From Haematococcus lacustris (taxonomy: Eukaryota > Chlorophyta > Chlorophyceae > Chlamydomonadales > Haematococcaceae): DNA of 64,000 nt. The DNA lies in contig JASKMD010000013.1 in NCBI GenBank assembly GCA_030144725.1, forward strand, positions 5,377,588 through 5,441,587. The letters are read 5' to 3'. The notes below the pieces were generated by a model. The model worked only from the letters and a program-made list of their open reading frames with translations, was not told the DNA's origin and did no database searches. A program made the translations under genes and the position numbers. This document shows positions 55,132 through 64,000 of the stretch, in pieces; position 1 is the stretch's first letter, and each line of letters starts with the position of its first letter.

Positions 55132-55489
55132 GGGCTGGGGCTGGGGCTGGGGCTGGGGCTGGGGCTGGGGCTGGGGCTGGGGCTGGGGCTGGGGCTGGGG
55201 CTGGGGCTGGGGCTGGGGCTGGGGCTGGGGCTGGGGCTGGGGCTGGGGCTGGGGCTGGGGCTGGGGCTGAGGCTGGGGCTGGGGCTGGGGCTGGGGCTGG
55301 GGCTGGGGCTGGGGCTGGGGCTGGGGCTGGGGCTGGGGCTGGGGCTGGGGCTGGGGCTGGGGCTGGGGCTGGGGCTGGGGCTGGGGCTGGGGCTGGGGCT
55401 GGGGCTGGGGCTGGGGCTGGGGCTGGGGCTGGGGCTGGGGCTGGGGCTGGGGCTGGGGCTGGGGCTGGGGCTGGACCTGGGGCTGGGGC
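55132..55489 (+). repeat. GGGGCT hexanucleotide expansion, copy D
   Basis: About 57 units with one GAGGCT variant near 55269. Codes (GA)n. Third independent length of this tract in the window. Confidence 0.95.
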
Positions 55490-56351
55490 CGTGCCTTCTC
55501 CGATGGTTTTGGATCGCCCACGCCTTACCCGACCCGTGCTCTCTACCCTCTTTCCAACGCCCACCACCTTCCAGCCCAGCGCCCGGGGGGCTTTTGTGTC
55601 CCGAGCGTATGCGCCTTGCTCTGTCCCACCACGAGGGGTGCATCTCCCCCACATCCCTCTTCCCCACCAGCAGCTCTCTGCCCCCCTGAACCCCCCTTGG
55701 GCCGCCCCTCCCCCCTTGTTATTCCTCCCGCTGTCCATCCCGTGCCTCTTGAGGGGTCTGTTGCCACTGGCTCCCTTGCCGGTATTCCCCCATCAGCCTC
55801 TCCGCGCTCCCCGGGGCACTTGGGGTTGCTGGGCAAGGCCCTCTTGAAGGGCGCGGTGCTGGCCTCCAAGGGCAAGCTCGCTGCCCGTAAGCTGAGAGAT
55901 GCCACAGCTAGGGGCCTAGCCGCAGCCGGGCAGTGGGTGGGTGGGGAACCTTCCGCCAGCTCTCCCTCCCTTGACCCCATGGACGCCGAGGCAGCGGCCC
56001 CCACCGCCTCTTGCCGCACGGAGGTCACGGGGCCTGGCGCAGTTGCCCATCTCCCAGCCCAGGAGCTTGGTCCCTCCACCGGGCTGGGCACCCGGCTCGG
56101 CACGGTGCGGGTTGGGCCCGGTGAGCTGCAGGGTAGTCAGCCTCCCCGCTGGCTTGACACCGCCGCGAGGGCACCTCCGCGCCCCTCCCCGGATGACAGG
56201 AGGGCTAGGCGGGAGGAGCGGCAGCGGCTGGCTCAGTGTAGGTCGAGGCGAGGCAACACGCAGCCAGCTACCCAGCCAGCCAGAGGGGGGCCTAGCCGGC
56301 GCCGGTATGGCATTCCCTCTTCCGGTTCCAGCTCTGAGGAGTGGGAGGCAC

Positions 56352-56392
56352 TCTCTCTCTTGTAATGCTCCTCCAAGAGAAAAAAAAAAAAC
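56352..56392 (+). mobile_element. Extremely truncated LINE 3' end with A12 tail
   Basis: About 30 bases of the LINE 3' terminus (ctctcttgtaatgctcctcc) followed by agag and a run of 12 A, then LINE ORF2 sequence. Shows that the LINE ends in an A-tail and marks the 3' terminus. Confidence 0.7.
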
Positions 56393-57206
56393 CTCATCTC
56401 CTCTCTCAAGCTCCCCGGACAGCCAGGTCAGCCAGCAGACCTCACCACTCCGGCCGGGGTGAAGGCAGCGTGCAGGGCTTTCCAGCAGCACTACTCAGCC
56501 GCAGAGCCCACCGGAGTCTACGCAACCAAGCCGGTGGACACAGCTGCGCGCGCCACGCTGCTGGGCAGCCTCACCTCCCACCTCACCCCCACCCAGACCA
56601 GAGCTGCCGAGGGCCCCGATGGCAGCCCTATGCTGTCGGAGGAGGAGCTGGGCCGGGCTCTGAAAGGCTGCGCGCACAGCAAGGCCCCGGGGCTAGATGG
56701 GCTGCCCATGGAGGTCTATGACCGGCTGTGGGTGGAGCTGGGGCGGCCGCTGCATTCCATGTTGCAAGATGCCCTAGCAGACACCGCTCACCCTGCCCCC
56801 CTGGCAGAGTTCCTGACAGGCATCATCACCCTCGTGCCCGAGGCTGGCAAGCCGAGGGACCAGGTGGCCGGCTACCGCCCCATCACGCTCCTCAACTGCG
56901 ATGTGCGCCTGGTGGCCAGGGCAGTGGAGGACCGGCTGCAGCTGCCCTTGGACCTGCTGGTGTCCCCCCCTCAATCAGCCTTCATCCTTGGCAGGGACAT
57001 CAGCGGCAGCGCGCAGTTCCACCTGGGCCTGTTGGAGTACCTGTAGCAGCGGGGTAGCCCAGCCTGGCTGCTGTTGCTGGACCTAGCGGGGGCCTATGAC
57101 AACGTGTCCTGGGGCTTGCTCCAAGACACAATGGAGGCCATGGGGTTCTGCCGGGAGGGGCATGTGCGCTGGGCTCGCCTGCTGCACCGGGGGGCCACGA
57201 GCCAGG
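56393..57206 (+). pseudogene. LINE RT fragment in inverted stretch, first
   Basis: Starts at LISSLQLPGQ-like sequence, runs through SKAPGLDGLPMEVY and FILGRDIS, with TAG at 57044-57046 and the RGATSQ breakpoint. No YADD. Confidence 0.88.
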
Positions 57207-57701
57207 TCAGCTGCCAACCGCCCTGGCTCCTCCTTGCTCCCGCCTCTTTTTGTCTATGGAGGAGCATTACAAGAGAGTGAGAGTGACTAAAGAAAAGAAG
57301 AAAAGAGAAGACTACATCAAACAAGGTTTCCCCATACACGATCCCCAAGCACCCCATCCAAACACCCCATCCAAACCCCGTCCACACAACCCAAGGAAAG
57401 GTTTACACACCCCAAGCAAAAGTCCACACAACCCAAGCAACCCCCTACCTAGGACAACGTCAAGACACTCCCCCACACCAACGCCCTCCACCCTAGCTCT
57501 ACACACCTCCTCAGACCCTCCCCACAAAACTACCCACACGAGCCTAAGCCCCGCCCCTCGACCTGAAACTTAGAAACCCTACCCCCAACACTCACCCCAA
57601 GACCATCTGAGCCCCCGGTCCCCTGACATCCAGTCAACCGCCCGAAGCCTAGCCCACCCCACCCACGGAACGCACTAAGCCCCCACCAGCAACCCTGCAG
57701 C
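57207..57701 (-). other. LINE 3' UTR, reverse
   Basis: Same UTR as the main array in reverse. The filler next to RT is shorter than in the main array (gtcagctgcc versus gtcaggtcccctgcc). Confidence 0.7.
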
Positions 57702-59945
57702 TCAGGCTGGCTCGACGGGGAAGGGGACGGGCCACTGCAAGGAGAGGCGAACCACTAGCTCTCCCCCCCCCTGCGCCCTGCCCTCCCCCTGCCTAGCCCT
57801 CCCTGCTGCCCTCTCCTCCTCCACTCCTCCTGCCCCAACCCTCCCCTCTGCCCCCTCCTGCCCTCCCCTCCGCTCCCTCCTAGGCTGCTTGGAAAACCAG
57901 GCCCCCGACGCCTCGGGCCACAGCTGGTCGAAATGGGCAGCGTCCAGCTCCGGGTCCTTTCCCTTGAACCAGGTGGAGGGCACAGCGCCGCAGAGGCCCA
58001 CGCGGATGTCCCTCCCCACCCGATGCCAGTCACGCTTGACGGCCGTGGTGAGGGTGGAGATGACCTCCTCCACTACCCGCCTCGCCACCTGCTGTGGCCG
58101 CAGGGCTGTAGCGGCTCCTCAGCTGCGGAGGCGCCACACTGCGCCCAAGTAGGCAACGCGCAGCCGCAGCCACAGCAGGCTGTCAGGGGGCTGGAAGGGG
58201 GGGGCCTCGCCACGGGTGGGGCGACCACTGAGGAGCAGCATGGCCTCGCCTGAGGGGGGGCGGGTGCCTGTGAGGCGGCCGTACACGTCCAGCACCCACT
58301 CCCCGGCTAGGACCACGGCGGGGCAGGTCAGGAAGGCGTGGGTGAGAGTCTCCAGGTGCCCCGGCTGGCAGAAGCGGCAGGCGGACGAGCCCGGGGCAGC
58401 CGCCCCCTTGAGGATGTGACCCCACAAGGCACCGACCATGAGGCTGGCGTGAAGCACCCGCCATGCCACGATGACGTGCTCCCGACGGAGGGTGGGGTCT
58501 AGCAGCTCCTTCCACACCTTCGCACACGGCTGGCCCGCCTGAACACCCACAGCCAACTGGTCCACGGTGTCGGCCCGGGGAGCGGGCTGAGCAACTGGCT
58601 GCCTGCCCCCACGCCGCTGCTGGGCCTCCAGCTGCCGCTCAGCCTGCTGGGCCGCCCTCATCTGCGGCGAGGGTCGCTAGTGCGCCCTGGCGGAGGTGTC
58701 AAGCCAGCGAGGCGGTTGGCTGCCCTGCACCTCCTCGGGGAGCCGCTCCTCCACATCCCTGCCCTGCTGCTCCCGCTCCCTTGCTGCCCCCTGGCCTGCC
58801 ACCTGCTGCGCGCTGGCCTCCCACTTGAGCTCCAGCTCCCTCAGGGCTCCATCAGCCACCGCTGCCACCTCCGGTTCGCCCGCTGCCCGGGGGGGGCGCA
58901 CACCCCACAGCGCAGGCCACAGGCCCCCACTGGGTGGGTAGAGGGGGTCGGCACTGACGCGCTGGAGCTGGTGGAGGCGCACCCTGGCATGCTTGACAGA
59001 GAAGTCCAGCAGGGTGGTGGTGCCCATGCCCCACACCTGAGGGTCCAGCTGCAGGTGAGCCCAGGGGCGCAAGAGCCACTCCTCCTTAGGCCAGGTGCCA
59101 GGGCCCTCGTCAGCTGGGTCGGCAGCCTGCCCTCCCGCCCCGCCCCCTGCTCCCCTACGCCCTCCACCTCCTCCACGCCCTCGCCCCTGCCCCCGCCCTG
59201 ACCCCTTGCCCGCCCCCCTCCGCTGCCCATCCCCCTGGCTCCTCCTTGCTCCTGCCCCTGAGCCTGCTCCTGCGCCACGTGACCCTGGGCGGGTAGAGGG
59301 CGGAGGTGGGGGCTCGCTCCTCCGGAGTCAGCCTGTAGCTGGGCTTGTTGAGCGAGGCCACCGCTGCTGGCTCCCATGGCGCCCCCTCCTCCGCCCAGAA
59401 TGCCCCTAGGGGCCCCTGCCCTTTGGGTTCGAGTGGGTAGAGGCGGCCGTTGGGGCCCACCCAGTGGGAGGGCAACAGCATGGGGGTGCGCCGCATCACA
59501 AACTACACCCCTGGCCCAACCCTCAGGCACTGCCAAACCGGCTGTGGAGGCTGCAGGCGGTCCACCATGCCCTGCCAGGGCTCGGGGAGGCAAGCCCTGA
59601 CCAGGTCAGCAGCCCAGCGGGGCTCCCACTCCAGCTGGGTACTATGCCGGGCCTCCCTCACGTGGCGGACGTGGGTCCAACCCTGCTCAGCTGCTGCCTC
59701 CCTAGCTGCTGGGTTCATGCGGACTTGCGCGTTGTACCACAACGGTTCCGCCAGAACCGAGAACAAGGACTGGCTAGCGGGGGGCACCGCACGCAATAGC
59801 TTGAGCTCAGCCAGGGCCGCCACGTGAGCTTGCAGCCGCGGGCTAATGCCTCGCGAGGGGGGGCGGTGGGGTCGGTGATGACCCACGTGCTGAGGCCGTG
59901 GGAGGGGTCTGCCAGCAGGCTGTGGGTCAGAGGCTGCCAGGGAGG
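57702..59945 (-). pseudogene. LINE ORF2 C-terminal fragment, inverted stretch
   Basis: Minus strand with intact zinc region (CRFCQPGHLETLTHAFLTC) and an open 180-codon stretch from RAAQQAERQLEAQQ (58661-58119). TAG at 58677-58679 in SARAH and TGA at the RLRS site. Upstream it retains the LQAHVAALAELKLLRAVPPA join in one frame, which the main array has lost through a 1-bp deletion, so this copy is closer to the parent. Confidence 0.87.
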
Positions 59946-61140
59946 GGAGGCCCTACACCACGAGGCTGTGAGTCAGCTGGGGCTGCCAAGGGATGGGCAC
60001 AGGGCAAGGTGGGCCCGCATCAAGCAGGGCCTGGCCATGCGTGCCCAGCACTTCCTGCGGGCCCAGCGCCGCGCGCAGCGTGACCTGCAGCAGCGCAGGG
60101 AGAAGGCGGGGGCAGTGGCCAGGGCTCATCTCGTGCGGCAGCTGGTGCGGATGGAGCGAGAGGGGGAGGCTGTGGTGAAGGCGGCGCAACAGCCCTGGCG
60201 GGTGTGGGGGCGAGGGAGCAGGGGGCCCAGCGGTCCCTGCTGGCCAGCGCAATCCTCGACCAGTATTACGGCGACCGCTCTTCCTTCTACTTCTACCATC
60301 GCGACCAGCCCGCGCACACCCCCACCCTCATCTCCTCTCTCCAGCTCCCCGGACAGCCAGGTCAGCCAGCAAACCTCACCACTCCGGCCGGGGTGAAGGC
60401 AGCGTGCAGGGCTTTCCAGCAGCACTACTCAGCCGCAGAGCCCACCGGAGTCTACGCAACCAAGCCGGTGGACACAGCTGCGCGCGCCACGCTGCTGGGC
60501 AGCCTCACCTCCCACCTCACCCCCACCCAGACCAGAGCTGCCGAGGGCCCCGATGGCAGCCCTATGCTGTCGGAGGAGGAGCTGGGCCGGGCTCTGAAAG
60601 GCTGCGCGCACAGCAAGGCCCCGGGGCTAGATGGGCTGCCCATGGAGGTCTATGACCGGCTGTGGGTGGAGCTGGGGCGGCCGCTGCATTCCATGTTGCA
60701 AGATGCCCTAGCAGACACCGCTCACCCTGCCCCCCTGGCAGAGTTCCTGACAGGCATCATCACCCTCGTGCCCGAGGCTGGCAAGCCGAGGGACCAGGTG
60801 GCCGGCTACCGCCCCATCACGCTCCTCAACTGCGATGTGCGCCTGGTGGCCAGGGCAGTGGAGGACCGGCTGCAGCTGCCCTTGGACCTGCTGGTGTCCC
60901 CCCCTCAATCAGCCTTCATCCTTGGCAGGGACATCAGCGGCAGCGCGCAGTTCCACCTGGGCCTGCTGGAGTACCTGTAGCAGCGGGGCAGCCCAGCCTG
61001 GCTGCTGTTGCTGGACCTAGCGGGGGCCTATGACAACGTGTCCTGGGGCTTGCTCCAAGACACAATGGAGGCCATGGGGTTCTGCCGGGAGGGGCATGTG
61101 TGCTGGGCTCGCCTGCTGCACCGGGGGGCCACGAGCCAGG
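59946..61140 (+). pseudogene. LINE RT fragment in inverted stretch, second
   Basis: Linker from EALHHEAVSQLGL. A deletion near 60180 shifts the frame (the 'ctaggagagg' segment is missing). Then RT blocks, with TAG at 60978-60980, and the RGATSQ breakpoint. Confidence 0.88.
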
Positions 61141-61292
61141 TCAGCTGCCAACCGCCCTGGCTCCTCCTTGCTCCCGCCTCTTTTTGTCTATGGAGGAGCA
61201 TTACAAGAGAGTGAGAGTGACTAAAGAAAAGAAGAAAAGAGAAGACTACATCAAACAAGGTTTCCCCATACACGATCCCCAAGCACCCCATT
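61141..61292 (-). other. LINE 3' UTR, reverse, truncated by copy E
   Basis: Stops at 'caagcaccccatt', where the 5' end of LINE copy E begins. Confidence 0.7.
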
Positions 61293-62180
61293 CACTTTTC
61301 GCCTCTCGCACTTTTCGCAGCCTGCCGTTCTGCGTGGGTCGCGAGTTAGCGCCTCCCGTTAGCACAGCTAGCGTTTCCGCAGCAGGAGCAGCCGGAGGAG
61401 CGTTGTTTCGCAGTTTTTGTTGCTAAGGCAGCAAGTCGCGAGTTTCAGCCTGCGGAGCAGCTAAACAGCAAGGAGCAGGAGCTGCGTTAAGGTGGTGTGG
61501 TCGTCTCTGTTTGTCTGCTCTCAGCCGCAGCCAGCCGCCAGCAGCCGCCAGCAGCCGCCAGCAGCCGCCAGCAGCGCTTTAGCTCTTTTCGGCTTTCCGC
61601 TTCATAACGTCTGTCAGGTTGCGCCAGCCGCAGCCGTTTCTCTCCGGCGCCGCCACCTGAGCGCCTCATCCCAGCCGCCGCTACCTCGCAGCTGCCGCAG
61701 GTGTAACCGCTCCAACCGCCTCCAGCAGCCTTTCCAGCCGCAGGTCCTTTCCTGCTATCGTTGTGTGCAGCTGCTGTCGCTTCTTGTGCGAACTACAGCC
61801 AGCAGTTCGCGGGAGCCTACAACGCTATCGGTTTCCTGAGGCGTCCGCCTTAACCGCTGCAGATTCCGCCTAGCTGCCCTTCCCCCATCCTCTTCTCCTT
61901 CTCCCCCCCTTCCTCCTCCCCCCCGCGTGCCTCGCCTTCTGCCGGCGCCTGTCGCGTCACTGCCAAGGAGACGACAACGGTCGGAGGCCCACCGCCGGGG
62001 TTTGCTCCACTGAATTCAGTGCGAGCCGGCGTACCTGAGAACCAAGCCTAGCCCCCGGGTCAATGGGGGAAGGCTGAGTTAAGTGCTCAACCAGTGCGCT
62101 TGACCCTTAGTTTGTGCCCGTCTCAAGCTCGCGTGTTGCCTGCGCCTGTGGCCCTCCAGGTTGCTTCGGCTTATCGCGTC
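61293..62180 (+). other. LINE 5' UTR, copy E
   Basis: 888 bases, closely matching 34254-35137. Includes four or five repeats of 'gccgccagcagcc' near 61540-61575 and a CT-rich tract at 61880-61925. No gene. Confidence 0.75.
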
Positions 62181-64000
62181 ATGGAGGCCAGCTGCAGATC
62201 GCAGCAGCTTGTGCCTGTCTTTCGGCACTTTGCGTGGTCCCGGGCCCCTCTCTTGTCCCGGGACCCATGCCCTCCCCTTTTTGAGCCCCTGGTCGGCGGG
62301 CCCATGGCATGGCTCATGCCAATCGGGCGCGTCGCCAGCAAGGAGCTGCTGCGGCTCCAACAGCTTAACCCCCTGCTGCCTGCCCCTTATGAAGATGCCT
62401 GGGCTCTCGCAGAGACTTGCAGCACAGCCCTGCTGGCTCACAAACAGCGGCATGGCAGTGCTGTTGCCTCCCTCTCCACCCTCCACTCTGCAGGCCACCC
62501 CCTCTACAGCTTGGTGGTCGTGCATGATGCAGCCAGCATGGAGGGAAGGGCCTTGGACTCCCAGTTCATCTCCCAGCCGTGGTTGGAGATGCCTCTCTTT
62601 GGCCGGAACGTGCGTGTGCCCGTGGAGCCCATGGACCATGGCCCCCCCCCCAGGTGCAGTCAAGCTGGTCTTCCACCACCACTACCCCCTGGCGTCTAGG
62701 GAGGGTCTGGTAGAGGGGGTGCTCAAGGCAGTGGGGTACAAGGTAAGCCCGGCCCCAACAGCGGGCTTGCCGGAGGCCCTGGACCTGCACACAGCAGTCG
62801 TGCTTAGCGAGCGGCTGGGTGCCCATTCCCGCACAAGCAGTTTCTGGGGGTCGCCTGGGGGTAACGGGGCCATAGTGGAGGCTGTCGTGGTGCCCCCTCT
62901 AGGGGACCCAAAGCTAGCCCTGCTGCCTGAGGTGTATGCCACTCCTACTGGCTGGGGCAAGCTGCAGATCCTGCAGCTGTGGGGGGACACACAGCCTCTG
63001 CTCGACCAAGGACCCCCCCCTGCTCAGGCCCCTGCCCAGCCACCAGGTGACCCCCCTGCTCAACCTCCCCCGCCTCCCCCTGCCCATCCTCCTCCCCAAC
63101 CCCCTACCCAGCCACCAGCCCAGCCTCCTGGTGGACCCCCCGTTCATCCTCCCCCGCCTCCCCCAGCTCAACCTCCCCCACCTCCCCCTGCTCAACCCCC
63201 CCCACCACCCCCTGCCCAGCCACCAGGTGACCCACCTGCTCTTTCTCCCCCTCCACCCCCTGCCCAGCCCCATACCCAACCACCAGGTGACACCCTTGCT
63301 CAACCTCCCCCCCCTCCCCCTTTCCATCCTCCTCCTCCGCCCCCTGCCCAGCTCCCTTCCCAGCCACCTGATGACCCCCTTGCTCTACCTCCTCCACCCC
63401 CCCTTGCTCAACCTCCCCCACCATACCCTGCTCAGCCCCCTACCCAGTCACCAGGTGACCCCCCAGCTCTACCTCCCCCTCCCTCACCCTCACCCTCCCT
63501 CCCTCCCTCCCTCACCCTCCCTCACCCTCCCTCACCCTCCCTCACCCTCCCTCACCCTGCCTCAGCTGCTGCCGCCCCCCTCCAGCGCACCTCAGTTGGG
63601 GGTGGCACAGCTGGGGATGAGGGGGCCCGGGTGGCGCAGGGCGCCCAGGGTGCTCAGCAGCAGAAGACGCTGCATAGCCCTACCTCCCGGGGCCCTCACC
63701 CTGCCTCAGCTGCTGCCGCCCCCCTCCAGCGCACCTCAGTTGGGGGTGGCACGGCTGGGGATGAGGGGGCCCGGGTGGCGCAGGGCGCCCAGGTGGCCCA
63801 GCAGCGGCAGCAGCACAGCCGTACCTCCCGGGACCCTGACCCTGCCTCAGCTGCTGCCGCCCCCCTCCAGCGCACCTCAGATGGGGGTGGCACAGCTGGG
63901 GATGAGGGGGCACGGGTGGCGCAGGGCGCCCAGGGTGCTCAGCAGCAGCAGACGCTGCATAGCCCTACCTCCCGGGGCCCTCACCCTGCCTCAGCTGCTG
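62181..64000 (+). pseudogene. LINE ORF1 copy E, N-terminal part, one homopolymer frameshift
   Basis: ATG at 62181 (MEASCRSQQLV). A run of ten C at about 62642-62651, where copies A, B and D have nine, shifts the frame after MDHGPPP. Otherwise the N-terminal domain, Pro-rich tract and first 47-residue repeats are well conserved. The indel may be a sequencing error, in which case this copy is open to the window end. Confidence 0.85.

Larger units (their letters stand above)
52553..56351 (+). pseudogene. LINE copy D: ORF1, 5'-truncated and frameshifted
   Basis: Begins inside ORF1 at [12 protein letters not shown] and runs through the Pro-rich tract, four 47-residue repeats, the Ser/Gly linker, Gln tract, Gly-Ala tract (about 57 units) and basic tail, to SSEEWEA at 56351. 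Damage: frame changes at about 53240 and 55700, and TAG at 54522-54524 replacing Trp of [12 protein letters not shown]. It inserted into or recombined with the protease-like locus on its left. The end of ORF1 and all of the EN region are missing on its right. Confidence 0.88.
56393..61292. repeat. Inverted macrosatellite stretch, about 1.3 units
   Basis: Plus-strand RT, reverse UTR, minus-strand C-terminal fragment, plus-strand RT, then part of a reverse UTR: the main array read backwards with the same junctions. Confidence 0.9.
61293..64000 (+). mobile_element. LINE copy E, full 5' end, runs off the window
   Basis: The 5' end CACTTTTCGCCTC matches that of copy A, with different flanking bases on each, which fixes the LINE 5' terminus. 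The 5' UTR and ORF1 follow in plus orientation. Confidence 0.88.

Overview
This 64 kb window is almost entirely retrotransposons and their debris. I see no convincing host housekeeping gene, rRNA or tRNA. It is nuclear eukaryotic DNA: Ty3/gypsy chromoviruses with LTRs, target-site duplications, primer-binding sites and polypurine tracts; an L1-like LINE with an APE-type endonuclease, reverse transcriptase and C-terminal zinc finger; triplet and hexanucleotide expansions; and a 500-N assembly gap. The GC-rich, Pro/Ala/Gly-rich coding style and the dense LINE cluster suggest a green alga (chlorophyte). That assignment is inference only.

Layout. (1) 1-9650: a non-autonomous LTR element (plus strand, left LTR cut by the window edge) carries a nested, apparently intact chromovirus (minus strand, 1093-7323, 458-bp LTRs with no difference seen, 5-bp duplication GCACC). 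The chromovirus has gag with a CCHC knuckle, a canonical A_AAA_AAC slippery site, and pol with protease, RT, RNase H, integrase and chromodomain. An ATG-less Pro-rich frame precedes gag and is separated from it by one TAG. (2) 9651-28500: a macrosatellite of about 3953-bp units. Each unit joins a minus-strand LINE RT fragment to a plus-strand fragment of the same ORF2's C-terminal part plus 3' UTR, the geometry expected of a 5'-inverted (twin-primed) LINE insertion that was then amplified in tandem. (3) 28501-29000: assembly gap. (4) 29001-43380: two large minus-strand LINE copies. Copy A has an uninterrupted ORF1 and an intact endonuclease running into the gap; copy B is frameshifted but shows the full EN and RT including YADD. 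(5) 43381-46095: one macrosatellite unit in the opposite orientation. (6) 46096-49220: a second non-autonomous LTR element with a body related to the first but different LTRs. (7) 49234-52550: a plus-strand LINE C-terminal fragment, a small unknown fragment, a palindrome-rich minisatellite, and a truncated cysteine-protease-like ORF. (8) 52553-64000: LINE ORF1 copy D, a tiny A-tailed LINE 3' end, one and a half inverted macrosatellite units, and LINE copy E running off the window.

How the parts relate. The chromovirus encodes everything needed to move itself, and possibly the two non-autonomous elements, which keep a relic of the same integrase H2C2 region and a near-identical polypurine tract. 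The LINE uses two ORFs joined by TAGCCATG, which suggests coupled re-initiation. The LINE-on-LINE density resembles the Zepp-type LINE clusters known at centromeres of some green algae; that role is a hypothesis here.
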